64,000 bases of DNA from Euphorbia lathyris. Taxonomy: Eukaryota > Streptophyta > Magnoliopsida > Malpighiales > Euphorbiaceae. Position numbers and translations under genes: made by a program. How positions within the stretch are numbered: position 1 is the first letter of the stretch; every line of letters starts with the position of its first letter. Positions 10,385 through 21,888 of this stretch are shown here, one piece after another. Location of the stretch: positions 59,353,501-59,417,500 of the forward strand of contig NC_088918.1 in NCBI RefSeq assembly GCF_963576675.1, in the 5' to 3' direction. The notes beneath the pieces are model-generated. The model did no database searches and had not been told where the DNA came from. It saw only the letters and a list, made by a program, of their open reading frames with translations.

Positions 10385-12942
10385 TATATTAACATTAGAA
10401 ATTATGAACTCGTGTGATTCCTTTTTTATTTGAAAATAATATTTGCTTATATATATGGAAATATTGATTGAAGAGATGGTCAATCAGTTCATGTCTATAA
10501 CATGAGAAGATTTCTTTTAACATACTGAGTATATATATAATTGAATGTTATCTTATTGAGTATATTAGTTTCTTTAACTTATTGAATGTTTTGGCTCTCT
10601 CAGAATTTCCCAATGCATTTCTGTCACTCCACATCATCCAACATATCCCGAACTCTTCATGTGTTTGTTCCCCATCATGAGCTTACTATGTTATCCTTGA
10701 AAAGCAATTTGTATTACATATTGTACCTCTGTCTGTCGAAAATTACTTTTGAAATAATGACAATTCCACGACACAAGTATTTTTTTAATTTCATCTTTGT
10801 TCGTTTTACTCTCTCAGTTTCCATCAAATGAAACTTTGTCTCTGTCATGATATAATTTCATTTTATCTCAACCATTATAGAAATTTATGAAATCTTATCC
10901 TAATCTGAGTATACTAACAATTACGAACGGATATGAAATAAAAAAATGAGTTTTTTTTTTTTTAATTTAAAACAGAAAGTACTGGGTTAAACAATGTTTT
11001 TCTCTAAAGTGATTAAATAAATTTTTTTAACACAATTGGGATGATTAAGAATCAATTTGGTCCTCATAAGTTGCTTTTGAGTTGTTCCTATTATTATACA
11101 AGAAAAAAAAGAGAGTGAAGTGGTTGACAATTTTAATTTTATAGTAATTTTGGTGCAAAAACTGACTTCATTCATACGCAGACAAAACAAAAATAAAATA
11201 ATGAGTGGTTGGTTGGGTCAATCTAAAATGTGTTTGTTTATATTTTACAACCCAATTTGAGGTTTTGATATTCTTTCTTGGCTTCCATGAATTGATTGCA
11301 CACACCAACATACAAATATTCTCATTCCACAGTAGACTTTCTGCAGAGAATCAGTATAAACCATATGGATAACTTATATCTTCTTACCAACTGTTGCTGT
11401 CTTTTCATTGTGTGACATTTATCCCGGTTGATCAAAATGTGCAAAAATAAAAAATTTACATCAAAATGTGAAATATGATAAATATTGTATATTTCGTATG
11501 TAATTTACTCCTAAATTTTACTAATTTTTTTTTGGAGTATTTGTGTTTGGAACTATTTTTAATTTTTCACTTCAAAACAACACAACATGTTTATTTAAGT
11601 TTTTTTTTTTTTTTTAATGAAGCATGATACCGAGAAAAGAAAAGAAAACGGTATATCAAACACTTAAATTGTTAACCATGACAGCAAACAGTTTACAATA
11701 GCAGTTAAGAACAACAATAACAACAATCATGTAACAATTTCACCATACAAATACTTAATCAAATGGTTAAGTCAGTTACTTGTATGCAAGTTCCGTTTTA
11801 TAGTTAGAAATCTACAAAATTCAGCTATTTATGTATTTGGTGGATTCAATTCAATTATTTTTTTATTCTCTAGCAATCAATCTAAAGAATTTTTTGTTCT
11901 TTAATTTGAAGTAAAGTTGAGTTAATAGAGAATTAAAAGTTATGAAATTTATATTCTTGAACCGTAAATTTGATGGGATTTTAACTGTTTAGTCCGAGTT
12001 TTAACTTTTTAGATTGTTATTGATTGGTTGGCGTTGTAAAAGTTGTGCAATTTTTTTATTTATAGAGTTTGGAGAATAATTGATGTTGTAACTTTTTATG
12101 TGGTGCTCTATTAGCCAACTTCCACTTCTTTCATATTCTCCACTATTTATCCCACTATAGCTAAAATAAATAAATAAATAATATAAAAATATTAATCAAT
12201 TTCTTAAAAAAAACTAGAAAGTTATAAATAATGAAAAGAAAGAAGAAAGGAAAAAAAGATCAAAAATTAAAATATGATGTAAAACATCTTTGATAAAAAT
12301 TCCTAATTATCATTTTTTGAACTAATTACCATTTTCTTAATTACTTCTCCATGAAAGGGAAACAAGAAGTAAAGAGATTATGCAAAAATAATTGGATAAA
12401 AGTTAAAGCTTCATAGTTAATTATTTTGATATAAATTATTATTATTTTTAGTATCAAATCAATTCAAAATAATTGGATTTAATAATCCATTTGATAGCTT
12501 TTTTTATTAATAATTGATAGATCATTATTATTTTTCTTTTCTTTTTTTTTAGAGAAGAGGATATGAATTCAATAGACTTGATTAATAATAATCAGTTAAT
12601 CGTTAAAATTATTATAATAACTCTTACACCGATTGTTTTATTTGTTTTTATATATAACAAAAAATTTATTGGTTAAGTGTATTAAAATTGAGCAAAATGT
12701 AGAACATGAGAAGCAATAAAATATAGATGAAGAATAAGAAAGTTTATTATATGTTTCGCGCGTATTATATTATTTGTGAGCACCCGACATATAATAAAAT
12801 TTTAATTATCGATGTAAATATAGAAATATTTAGTTATGTGCAATAAGAGCCTCTTGTACCTATAACCTAGAAATTGGTATATTACAATCCTTGGCCAAAA
12901 TTGAGAAGAAGAAAAAAAGTTGGAAGCTTTGCTTTGATAGAT
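10385..12942. other. Intergenic, downstream of the PP2C gene
   Basis: AT-rich with many homopolymer runs. Open frames at 10586-10831 and 10987-11190 show no family resemblance or codon signal. I see no repeat with definable ends. The stretch nearest 12942 should hold the 3' UTR of the PP2C gene on the minus strand. Confidence 0.45.
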
Positions 12943-15515
12943 TTATACAGATGAACGCCATATCCTTCCTTCCAAAGATATAATAATAATAGAAACATCA
13001 TCATGGTACCGTCGACGTTCTCCTTGGGGGATGTCCAACAATTCATGGAAGTCCATACCTTCACCATTATCAATCACATTTTCTTTAGTAAAACATAATT
13101 TTAAGTTTATGACGTGATATATAATAAAATTTCTCAAAGTATGATACACAAATATATAAAGTTAGGTATTAAATTTCTTCTCACCGGCTCTTTTGGCTGC
13201 TCGAAACAAGACTTCCTCGATTAGATGTTGCGCAGGATCACCTTCTGGAAATGCAGCAACGAATGCTTCAACTTGCGACACAACTTCTTCGTTGGTAAAA
13301 TATTGGTATAATCCATCCGAAGATAGTATCAAATATTTATCTCTTGAGTGTAGTCTATGATGGTAGAATGATGGAAATGATGTTATGTATGGAGACTTTC
13401 CAACATAGTCTATTTGAAACATTTCCAAGAGCAAATCATTCCATTTTGCCTGCACGAATACAAGCACCTAGTTAGTTAGCCACTTACTATGTTCGACCTA
13501 TTTAAAAGTTTAAGTTGATAAATGAATACCTGTTTGAGAAAGCCAACTCCGAAAGCTCTAGTAACCTTCAAGTAACCTTTCACTCTATCATTCATTATAG
13601 CACAAGGATCATCCGGATGCTCCTTCTTTATTCTTTGAACTTCCTGGAATTAGTTAACATCCTTGTTAGTGGTGAAATTATCCTAGGCTGGTGGAAAGCA
13701 AAAATAAACCAAAAACCCGTACGGATTGAACTTAAAATGTTTTTTCTCCAGTCCAGACCAAAACGTCATCGTTATCTGGACTTCTTATATTTTTTTTCTT
13801 CTAACATGTTTTCATTTCCTTCATCTATTGTCATGCAAATTGAATTCCAAACGCTTAAAACTTGCAAGGATAAGATAGGGTGGGATCACCACTCTGATAT
13901 GGTTCCTGGCGGCTAGGAGTGCAATGACACTCAGTGCGTGCCTCCCTCTACTTCCGCATATGCTCCTAAATTAAAAGAAGAGAAACGAAAGCATGAAAAA
14001 ATAGAAAATGTCACTTACTTTATGCTCATAAGTGCTATGATCCTTTGTAAGTTGAAAGGAACTCAAACTCTTTAATCTGCTAATATCATCATCTCCATCA
14101 ACAGAGTCCGAATCGCGCATACGTTCTTCGTTAATTATCTCCAAATCGATGTTCCGAACATCTACTTTCCCCTTCTGAGCCAAAACAGCCCGACTATCTC
14201 CTACATTCATCAAGTATACATCTTCTCCTTTCATCAACATTACTAAAACACAAGACCCCATCAATGCTAACTCAGGTTTCTCCGTAGCCATTTCGTCGGC
14301 AATTTCAAAATAGGCCTCCTCTGTTTTTCTCAATGCCTGTGATAAAGCCCTCAAAACATCAAAATGGTTTACCTCATCTGAATTACATTGCAATTTCTCT
14401 TTCAATCTCCTATCAAGCTCCAATCTTTCTCTTACCCATTCACAGTTCCGCCTATTCGCGATGCCTTTTCTGTTACGCCTAATCGAATTGCAATCCTCAT
14501 CTTCACTTTCATTTGGATGATTTTCCTTGTTATCTGTTTCCCCTGTTTCCTCTGTTTTTGATGTTGTTAGCAATCCTTTGAGTTCTTGATTGACGTTTGT
14601 GTAGAGATTTGAAAGCAAGTAATCAGGAGCATCAGGACCGTTAAATCCATCATAAATTCCAACAAAAACCCATTCATTTTCATCTGATATCACTATATGA
14701 ACTCGATCCTCGCCGGCTTTTCCTTGTGCCCATTGAAGATTCCGGCTTTCCGTTGAGAACAGACTTTCATCATCATCATGATGATTCAAGCTCACTTCAC
14801 CACTCAAATTGCTCTGTTTTTCACCATTTTTAGACTCTTTAACACCTTTAATCGGCGTCATTATTGATTTTTTCCCTCGGGAGATTGTTTTGGATAATAC
14901 TCTCTTCAAACTCTTAATCAAGCCGTTCTTCTTCTTCTTAGATTTAACTTGAATTTCAGATCCGCCATGAGAGAAACTTCTCTGCATATCCTTAGTTTCG
15001 TTTTCTTTTTCCATTAGACCCGAATATGATCCAGGATCAATCGGTGCGGATAAAAACCCACGCTCAATTGGACCCGAAGAAAGGAACCCCCGCTCGATCG
15101 GACCGGATAAAAATCCTCGCTCTATTGGACTCGAACCGGAACCGGACTGAATTTGGGCGCCGCCGCGACGGGGGACCGGCTGGAGAGGTACGAAAGCGAA
15201 ACAATCGGAGCTTTCGAAAGCAGAGGCCTCATCCAAACTGGAGCTGTACGGACAGGCGTCGCTGAGAGCTGTTGAAGAAGAGCTTGATGTGTTAGCACTA
15301 ACAGAGGCGCCAGAGATTGAGAAAAACGTCGTCGTTTCATCTGAACTATGAGTTCTGGTGTTGGATAAGCAAGCTGGATCAGCTCTTATGTAGCAAAAGG
15401 AATGGCCAAGACCTTTGTGGAACTGATCGCCGACGTAAACATCGATGTCATAGCGGCGAGAGATTTCACCGGCGACGGCACAACACTGGGTGACTTTTGT
15501 GACGCCGTTACCCAT
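12943..15515 (-). CDS. Protein phosphatase 2C, POLTERGEIST/PLL clade
   Basis: Four coding exons: 15515-14019, 13643-13530, 13449-13185 and 13058-12943. All introns have GT-AG ends and the phases agree, giving about 663 residues, usual for this clade. These Mg/Mn-dependent Ser/Thr phosphatases act at the plasma membrane in stem-cell and receptor-kinase signalling. The N-terminus MGNGVTK fits Gly2 myristoylation, with nearby Cys for palmitoylation. Around residues 115-160 the motif PIERGFLS occurs three times, plus a degenerate copy, as in POL/PLL proteins. PP2C motifs are present: AGEDRVHIV, the metal-binding [12 protein letters not shown] (about residue 285), [22 protein letters not shown] in exon 2, [12 protein letters not shown] in exon 3 and [12 protein letters not shown] at the C-terminus. 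No break was seen. The exact POL/PLL orthologue cannot be told without a tree. Confidence 0.93.
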
Positions 15516-15735
15516 GAAAATAACTGATAGAAACAGAGGGAGGGAATGAATTTAAGGAATTGGAAAAAGCTAAATCTGGAATGTTGTTGGCATGATCTTT
15601 GAAAGGAAAGAGGAGGAGGAAGAAGGAAGAAGAAGAGTAAAAAGGAAAGGAGAGAGAGAGTGGGGAGTTGACTTTAGGATGGGATTTGTTGGATTATTTT
15701 ATCAATAATTAAGTTAATTGGAGAGTTGACAATAA
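15516..15735 (-). promoter_or_regulatory. 5' leader/proximal promoter of the PP2C gene
   Basis: On the minus strand, upstream of the ATG, this is a CT-rich stretch (GA-rich on the plus strand, GGAAAGAGGAGGAGGAAG...GAGAGAGAGTG at about 15600-15662). Pyrimidine-rich leaders of this kind are common in plant 5' UTRs and core promoters. I see no clear TATA box, and the transcription start cannot be placed. Confidence 0.4.
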
Positions 15736-15737
15736 GA

Positions 15738-15835
15738 AGGGGGCGTGGGTAGAGTGGTAATAAAAATGCGGGAATCACAAAAGTCAAAGGTTTGAGATTA
15801 TATTAAAATTAATTAGTGTTTCTCATATTATTCTA
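15738..15835 (+). mobile_element. Possible SINE head (tRNA-like A and B boxes)
   Basis: GGGTAGAGTGGTAA resembles a Pol III A box. About 40 bp later GGTTTGAGATT resembles a B box (GGTTCGANNC). The spacing fits a tRNA-derived SINE, but no cloverleaf forms and no tail or target duplication was found. A second A-box-like word (GGATTTAGTGGTAAGGATGCC, at about 15890) lacks a B box. Confidence 0.25.
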
Positions 15836-17126
15836 TGGGGATCTGTTACATTCTAATTTATGTCGTTATATATGCTTTTAGATAAATCGGTGGATTTAGT
15901 GGTAAGGATGCCAATCTGCACATTCTGGATTAATTACTGATTACTACTAATCTATTTATTAAAGTAAATTATTTAAATGTATTAATTAAATAATAAATAA
16001 ATTGAAATATATTTTTATGAAGAAAAAATTGAAATAATTTTAAAAATTAATATGTAGGAGTATATAAAAATATTGGTGTATATGTGGCGTGAAGGTTTCT
16101 GAAGGACGCTGAGTGATCAGTTCGATTTGTGGGAGCCAATTGTCTAGAGTTGGAAAGATTTTTACTTATGGGCACGTAATGATGATCTGGCAGTTAGGTG
16201 ATATTTATCAATTTTCCTTCTGTTATGTTAAGGTGTCTTTTGGGTTGTCCCATAACTTCTATAAATAGTTGCTATTTTCGAATTTGTAGAAAAAAATTGA
16301 CAAAGTTTTTTCTTCTTCGTCTTGCAGCAAATTTCTTATGGTTAGCTTTCAGAGAAGGTTATGGCCAACAAAAAATTTTTATAATATGCAAACAGTTAAA
16401 TCTAGATGCCTCTATCATGTCATGACTTAATTGAACGCGTGTACCTTTGACTTAAATGTGAAAAAAGACACACAAATCAATAATCCAAGTATGACAATCA
16501 AAAGTAAAAATAAACAAATTTAAACTGAATTGCTCTTGTGAAGGCTCAAAAAATCTAAAAAATATATAATAAATTTTGCTCATTAACCGGCTTATACATC
16601 AACATGTTCAATACCAAAAACACATACAAATATACTTTTCAAAACTTTTTTCTTCAGAGTTCCTATGTTTTCAAACATCTATTCAAATTGCAAATCTCAG
16701 AATGATGACTATCAAAATAAAATTTTGCCCTATCAAAGTTTAAACCATCTAAGTGCATCATTCTAAATTTTATTTCAACCCATCAAGAATCTCTTGAGAC
16801 AAAACAATAGCTCGAAATCACGGAAAGTTTGTTATCAAAACTTGATTTAAAACAAAGAAAAACATAAAACAAGACATAAATGATGGGTTTCTCACGTGTA
16901 AAAAATGGTGCAGAATAAAAAATTTCAATAGAAAATCGATCCCTACAATCTCATGCATCGGTAATAAAGGAAAGAAAAGCCACAATCAATCAATACACAA
17001 AAGCAGTTTCAATTAGAAATAAGATATTTTTAATATATTTTTTCAACTAATTTCTTTTGAAGCAATTTCAATTAATTAAATTATATTATATTATATTTTA
17101 ATTAATTAAATTATATTTGTAAGAAA
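15836..17126. other. Intergenic
   Basis: AT-rich spacer between the PP2C promoter and the hAT-type MITE. A 75-codon open frame at 16198-16425 has no recognisable features. Nothing else seen. Confidence 0.45.
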
Positions 17127-18084
17127 CAGGCCCGTCCCTGAGCATGGGCAGGAGGGGCGTCTGTCCAGGGCCCAAGGATGAGAAGGGCCCCAATTATAGT
17201 AATGTATTAGTACCTATTAAATTTTACTTGATTAAATTCAAAAAAAAAATTATAGTTGATTAAAAACGTTGGCATTAGATTCTTTGCAAATTAATTTTTC
17301 CAAATAAAAAACGTTGGCATCAGTTATTAAATAGTCTTTCTAAATTCCCTAATTTATCTCATATTCTTTCCAAATTTTCTAATAAAAACTTTAGGCATCA
17401 ATTCCCTAATTTATCTCAAAGTATTTCTATAATTATCTTTCGCACATATCAATCCCAACAAAAATTTACAATTTATCTCTTACTTTTTTTAATCACACTC
17501 CAATCCCAAAGAATATTAAACAGTAATATTATCACACATCCTCAGTTCATCTTCTCAATTCATCAGCTATATAATCAATTTTGTTTTCTAATCACCTCAC
17601 TGAAACTTCCAATTACTAATAGCTTTTTTGTGGTCTTTGAGAAATCATATCAGATTCTGATTTACTCGATCTTCAAAAGAAGTTTGGGGAAAACGTATCA
17701 AAATCTTCCAATTTCAAGAAATTAGGCGCTAAACCTCGTTAAATGATGTGATTTTCAAATTTGATTTTTTATTTTTCTGTTATCATGCTTTGTATCGTAA
17801 AGAGCATAAAATCTATTAGAACTATTTCATAATTTATTAAATTTAAGAAATTTACTTCTAGAAATACTCATAGACATCATTTTGTATAAGAAATTTGGTA
17901 CTTAAAGCAATATAAAATGTTTTTATTAGATATTTTATCAAATATAATAAAAAAAGTGTCATTTTTAAGTAATATTCTTTTATACAATTTACTTTTCTAC
18001 TTATTTTTTTTTTATTTCCACTTATTTATTAGGGCCCCACTTGATAATTCACCCCGGACCTCTAAAATCTCAGGATCGGCCCTG
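17127..18084. mobile_element. hAT-type MITE, 958 bp, perfect 8-bp TSD
   Basis: Flanked by identical GTAAGAAA at 17119-17126 and 18085-18092. The left end is CAGGCCCGTCCCTGAGC and the reverse complement of the right end is CAGGGCCGATCCTGAGATT, an imperfect inverted repeat. Subterminal GGGCCC words lie at both ends (about 17170-17190 and 18030). The interior is AT-rich and codes for nothing. An 8-bp duplication with CAGGG-type ends is characteristic of the hAT superfamily. Confidence 0.9.
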
Positions 18085-18140
18085 GTAAGAAATTGTTATT
18101 TTTATACCTTAAAAAAACTGAACCCTATATATTTTTTAAC

Positions 18141-18620
18141 CCTAAACACAACTATTAAATGTACCATCTTTCTCTCATGTCTCAGACGCTGCTTCCTCTG
18201 AGGTGACTCTTCTCTTACGCTTGGCTTCTCGACGCTCAACATTTCTCTTCCAGCGACTCTTCTCAACTGCGAGCAAAAGATTCCACTTTCGTACAATCTT
18301 TATTGGGTGAGTTTATTTCAATCCCCTGCAAATCGTTGATTTAATGAGTGTTATCATTTACCTTATACAACCCAAACACAACTACTAAATCTATCATCTT
18401 TCTCTCCTGCCTCAGACGCCGCTTCTTCCGAGATGACTCTTCTCAACACAGTGACGGTCTCTTTTTTTCTAGCGCTTGGCTTCTCGACGCTCAACTTTTC
18501 TCTTCCGACGACTCTTCTCAATTGCGAGCAAAAGATTCCACTTTCATACTGTCTTTATTAGGTGAGTTTATTTCAATCATTCAAAGTGTTGATTTAATGA
18601 GTGTTATCATTTACCTTATA
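18141..18620 (+). repeat. Direct tandem duplication, two units of about 230-250 bp
   Basis: 18141-18366 and 18371-18620 share the same ordered text: CACAACTA, TCTCAGACGC, GGCTTCTCGACGCTCAAC, GAGCAAAAGATTCCACTTTC, and TGATTTAATGAGTGTTATC at the end. The second unit has an extra 25 or so bases (about 18447-18475) and scattered substitutions. Each unit is locally richer in C and G than its surroundings. A further copy of the word ATCATTTACCTTAT sits at about 20088. I found no supported gene in either unit. Confidence 0.85.
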
Positions 18621-20210
18621 TTTGTAATTTATGTGTTGTTTCGCTAATGGAATGTTTGGATAATAGTTTCTTAGTTTATGCTTTTATATATGTTATATTA
18701 GTCAGTTTTTCATTTAAAGAAAAATACATTAAAGAGTGCTTCAACATTATGAAATATTAAAATAACTTATATTAGAACATGTCATTCCATATAAAATTTG
18801 ATTTTGACTAACATAATTTTAGATAAAAGGACTAAGTAGTTGATTTTGAATAGTCTATACAATATAAATAGAAGGATTGATCAGTGTAGCATTTAGAAAC
18901 TCACTGACTTAAATATATCATGGCCTTTTGAACTTGGTCAAAAGAACTGATTGGTTGTTGAAGTTTTAAGGTGTCTTGTTAGCATTCTGAAGTTGTTTAA
19001 AATAATCTACTAGCATCATAAACTTACTAAAAGTGGTATATTGACCCCTCATGTTGTCACAATTGTATATTAACCTGCTAAACTTAATATTATTGTTCTT
19101 CTAAGTGCACTTAAAGGCTAATGAAATATTTTAAACAAATTCAAAAGTTATTACAACATCTTGAAAGTTGAGTGAACTAATAGAATAATTTGAACAATTA
19201 CAATGACTTTTGATGTTAAGCCCAATAAATTATTTATCAAGTTTCAATTCACTCTAATACTTGTCTAGAGTTAGGTTATACTTACTTTGTCTATAAAATA
19301 TAATCCATCTTATTTTATTGTATTTTATTTTATTTCAATACTTTAAAGTAAAATTATGAAATTGATTTGAATTAAAAACTAAGATAAGGAAAAGGTAAAT
19401 AATTTTTGTTCAATATGCTTTAATAAATTATGCTAGTTAATTCGTGCATATTTTAAAGTTTTTAAGTTTTATCTTAATTTACGGTTCAACCACTCCATTT
19501 GTTTTTGCATGCGAAAGTACAAAATTACAATTAGTTATATAACTAAAAAATTTATATTCTGTAGTTTTCAAATTTAACCAACACAATATTTCTATACTTG
19601 TATATATATCAATATACAAAAAAAAAAAAAAAAATCCATCATTTAATCTCTTAAATTTTTATTCTCATTTCTTTTTTGGGTAATATAAGATTGGGCCTGA
19701 AGTTTCGGTAGTGGACTTATTGTAAACAGATTGGTAACAATATTGTTTTGGCTAATGGTTTTATTTGTATAAATAATATAATATTTTTAAATTAATATTA
19801 AATATTATTTTAAATTTTCACAATTTTACAAAAAAAAATACTCTTTTCATTTTATCCATAAAGCTTATTAGAGATAAAAAAAAACAAAATTCACATTTAC
19901 AATTTTATATACTTTACTTCTAAATTTTTAATTTAAAAATATTTTTCATTTATTCTTTTAATAAAATAATTCTACATCACTAAATTAAGGTTTTATAATT
20001 ATATACAAATAAATCAATTACTATATATTAGAGGGATTAGAATTAAATAGAAGAAAAGCATAAAATAAAAAATAAAGATTGTATTATTATCATTTACCTT
20101 ATAATTATGGCGACTCTTTTAATAAAGTAATTCTACATCACTAAATTATGTATTATTATTATTTTTCTCACCCATCCACACACACTCTCTCTCTCAAAAG
20201 AAATCTAGAG
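18621..20210. other. Intergenic
   Basis: AT-rich. 18895-19230 reads like a decayed MITE of the class at 9873 (phrases such as TTGAACTTGGTCAAAAGAACTGATTGG), but no ends were found. CT repeats at 20183-20194 lie just before the AHL start. Confidence 0.4.
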
Positions 20211-20408
20211 ATGGAGAAGAAAATAACAGTAAAAAGGAAGAGATGGAGGCCAAAGAAGTATGATCATTTTATCGAACAAACAACTCTGTTGGCTTCTCCG
20301 CCATCAGGTTTTTCGTGTCCCTTATCGGTCACTTGCGAGAAGCTCCCTAGAGGGCGTCCCTGTGGTTCCAGCGGGCTGCATCTCCTGGCTTCCCTTGGCA
20401 AGTTATGA
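20211..20408 (+). pseudogene. AHL gene remnant, 5' part with two AT-hooks
   Basis: From an ATG at 20211 the frame holds KRKRWRPKKY, a degenerate first AT-hook (the core RGRP has become RWRP), then an SPPSG stretch and LPRGRPCGSSG, a second AT-hook followed by LHLLASLG. This is the order seen in AT-hook motif nuclear-localised (AHL) proteins. These bind the minor groove of AT-rich DNA and form trimers through a PPC/DUF296 domain. The frame stops at 20406-20408, close to where AHL genes usually have their first intron. The N-terminal region is much shorter than usual. The PPC part lies about 3.5 kb downstream, beyond a copia element. Confidence 0.7.
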
Positions 20409-21487
20409 TAAATTACTAATGGTATTATTCTTATTTGTGGTATTGTATATATTTTTCACATGCACATATTTAAATTATTTCGAGTTTTTTCCCATTACAG
20501 TTTAGAAAATCTTAATCCCTTGTTCTCAACCATTTATTTTGAAATGAAGAACGAACATCATATACCATTGACCCGTGCTTTAAAGTGTATGGATCTTGTG
20601 TCATCATAGACTCAATGTGTTTATTATATAGATTTTATGCTTACTTTAAGAAATTGAACTACTAAGAGTTGGAAATTGATTAATTGTATGAAATTCTTGT
20701 AAATAAATAATGAATTAGTAGAATTTAAATTAAATCAAATCCTTAAGCAAAATTAAAATATTGAAATAAAAGGTGAAAATTTATCTAAGATGGCTTGCCA
20801 TGAAGCCAAAGCTTAATTTAATATGTTTATGGCTTAAGGGGAAATCAAAGCCAAAGCCAAAGATTCTCATTATCATTGTTTGGTTGCATATATTTTATAG
20901 TGAAATAGGAATTTCATTCCCATTAACAGTGGAATCACCCATTCCCCTCTAATCCGACTTCAATCATTTTTCATTTCCCTATAATCAAGCAAAACAACAT
21001 TGTTTTCTTTTTCTTTTTAATTCAACATTAAAAAATCAATTTTCATTAAGTATTTTTTATGATTTTTATATAAAATTACTTGATTTTACTGTTGTGATAT
21101 AGTTATTATTTATTATTATTAACAATAAATTCTCCATTATATTTCTATCAAATAGATATTAAAATATATAATACATAAATTAATAAATGAAAAGTAAGTA
21201 AATAAATAAATATAATGAATTAGTATTTAAAAATGGTATTATTAATATTATATTTTATATTGATTTTTACTTCGATTATTAGAGAACTAAACAACTTCAA
21301 AAAAATTCTGATTCCAGATTGAACCAAACAAAATAAATAAATAGTCATTCCAATTATGATTCCATCACCTTTCGATTCCGAAATTTGAACCAAACACCCC
21401 TTTAATTTTTATATTACCTAATAATGAACCTCAATTTATCTTAAAAAGAAATAACTTCAATTTATCTTTTAATTATGTGTTTATTCT
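20409..21487. other. Intron-like/intergenic, left flank of the truncated copia
   Basis: AT-rich, lying between the AHL 5' part and the copia LTR. About 20880-21400 contains wording (GTTTGGTTGCATATATTTTATAG..., GAACCAAACACCCC) that resembles an old TIR element ('fails to reach' ends), but I could not define its termini. No coding region. Confidence 0.4.
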
Positions 21488-21888
21488 TGATAGGAATGAG
21501 GCAAGAATTAATCTTGTTTTAATTCTCATTAATTTTCACAATGAAATTACAGACTTATATAGACTAAGAAGATGACGTTCATACAAAAACAATACTGCTA
21601 AGGAAAAGAAAGAAAACGGAAAGGACAATTCTGTTGTAACCGAAAGTGTGCTGCTTGCCTTCGTGGAGGTGTGATCATCGTTGATTGAGTACGGTGCAAA
21701 TGGATGTTGTATGATGAGTAAGGGGATGATTAGGTGAAACACAGGGCACGTGGACGGTTTCTAGAAGGAAAGTTACCGTTTGGATTTAAAAAGGAAAGAC
21801 AATAGGTAAATGGGGGCAAAAGAAGAATCGGAGATTTTGACTGGAAATTTGCATCGCTGATCAGGAGAGAGTTGGGCTGAATTCAACA
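21488..21888 (-). repeat. 3' LTR of the truncated copia element
   Basis: On the minus strand it begins TGTTGAATTCAGCCC and ends CTCATTCCTATCA, about 401 bp with TG/CA ends. It directly follows a polypurine tract (GAGGAAGGG) and the RNase H coding end. No second LTR is present. Confidence 0.75.

Noticed and set aside
15738..15835. Functional tRNA gene
   Set aside because: A and B boxes are only approximate and no cloverleaf with acceptor stem can be drawn.
20148..20505. Intact AHL transcription factor
   Set aside because: Only the AT-hook part is present, one AT-hook is degenerate, and the PPC exon found downstream has a stop and no continuation.
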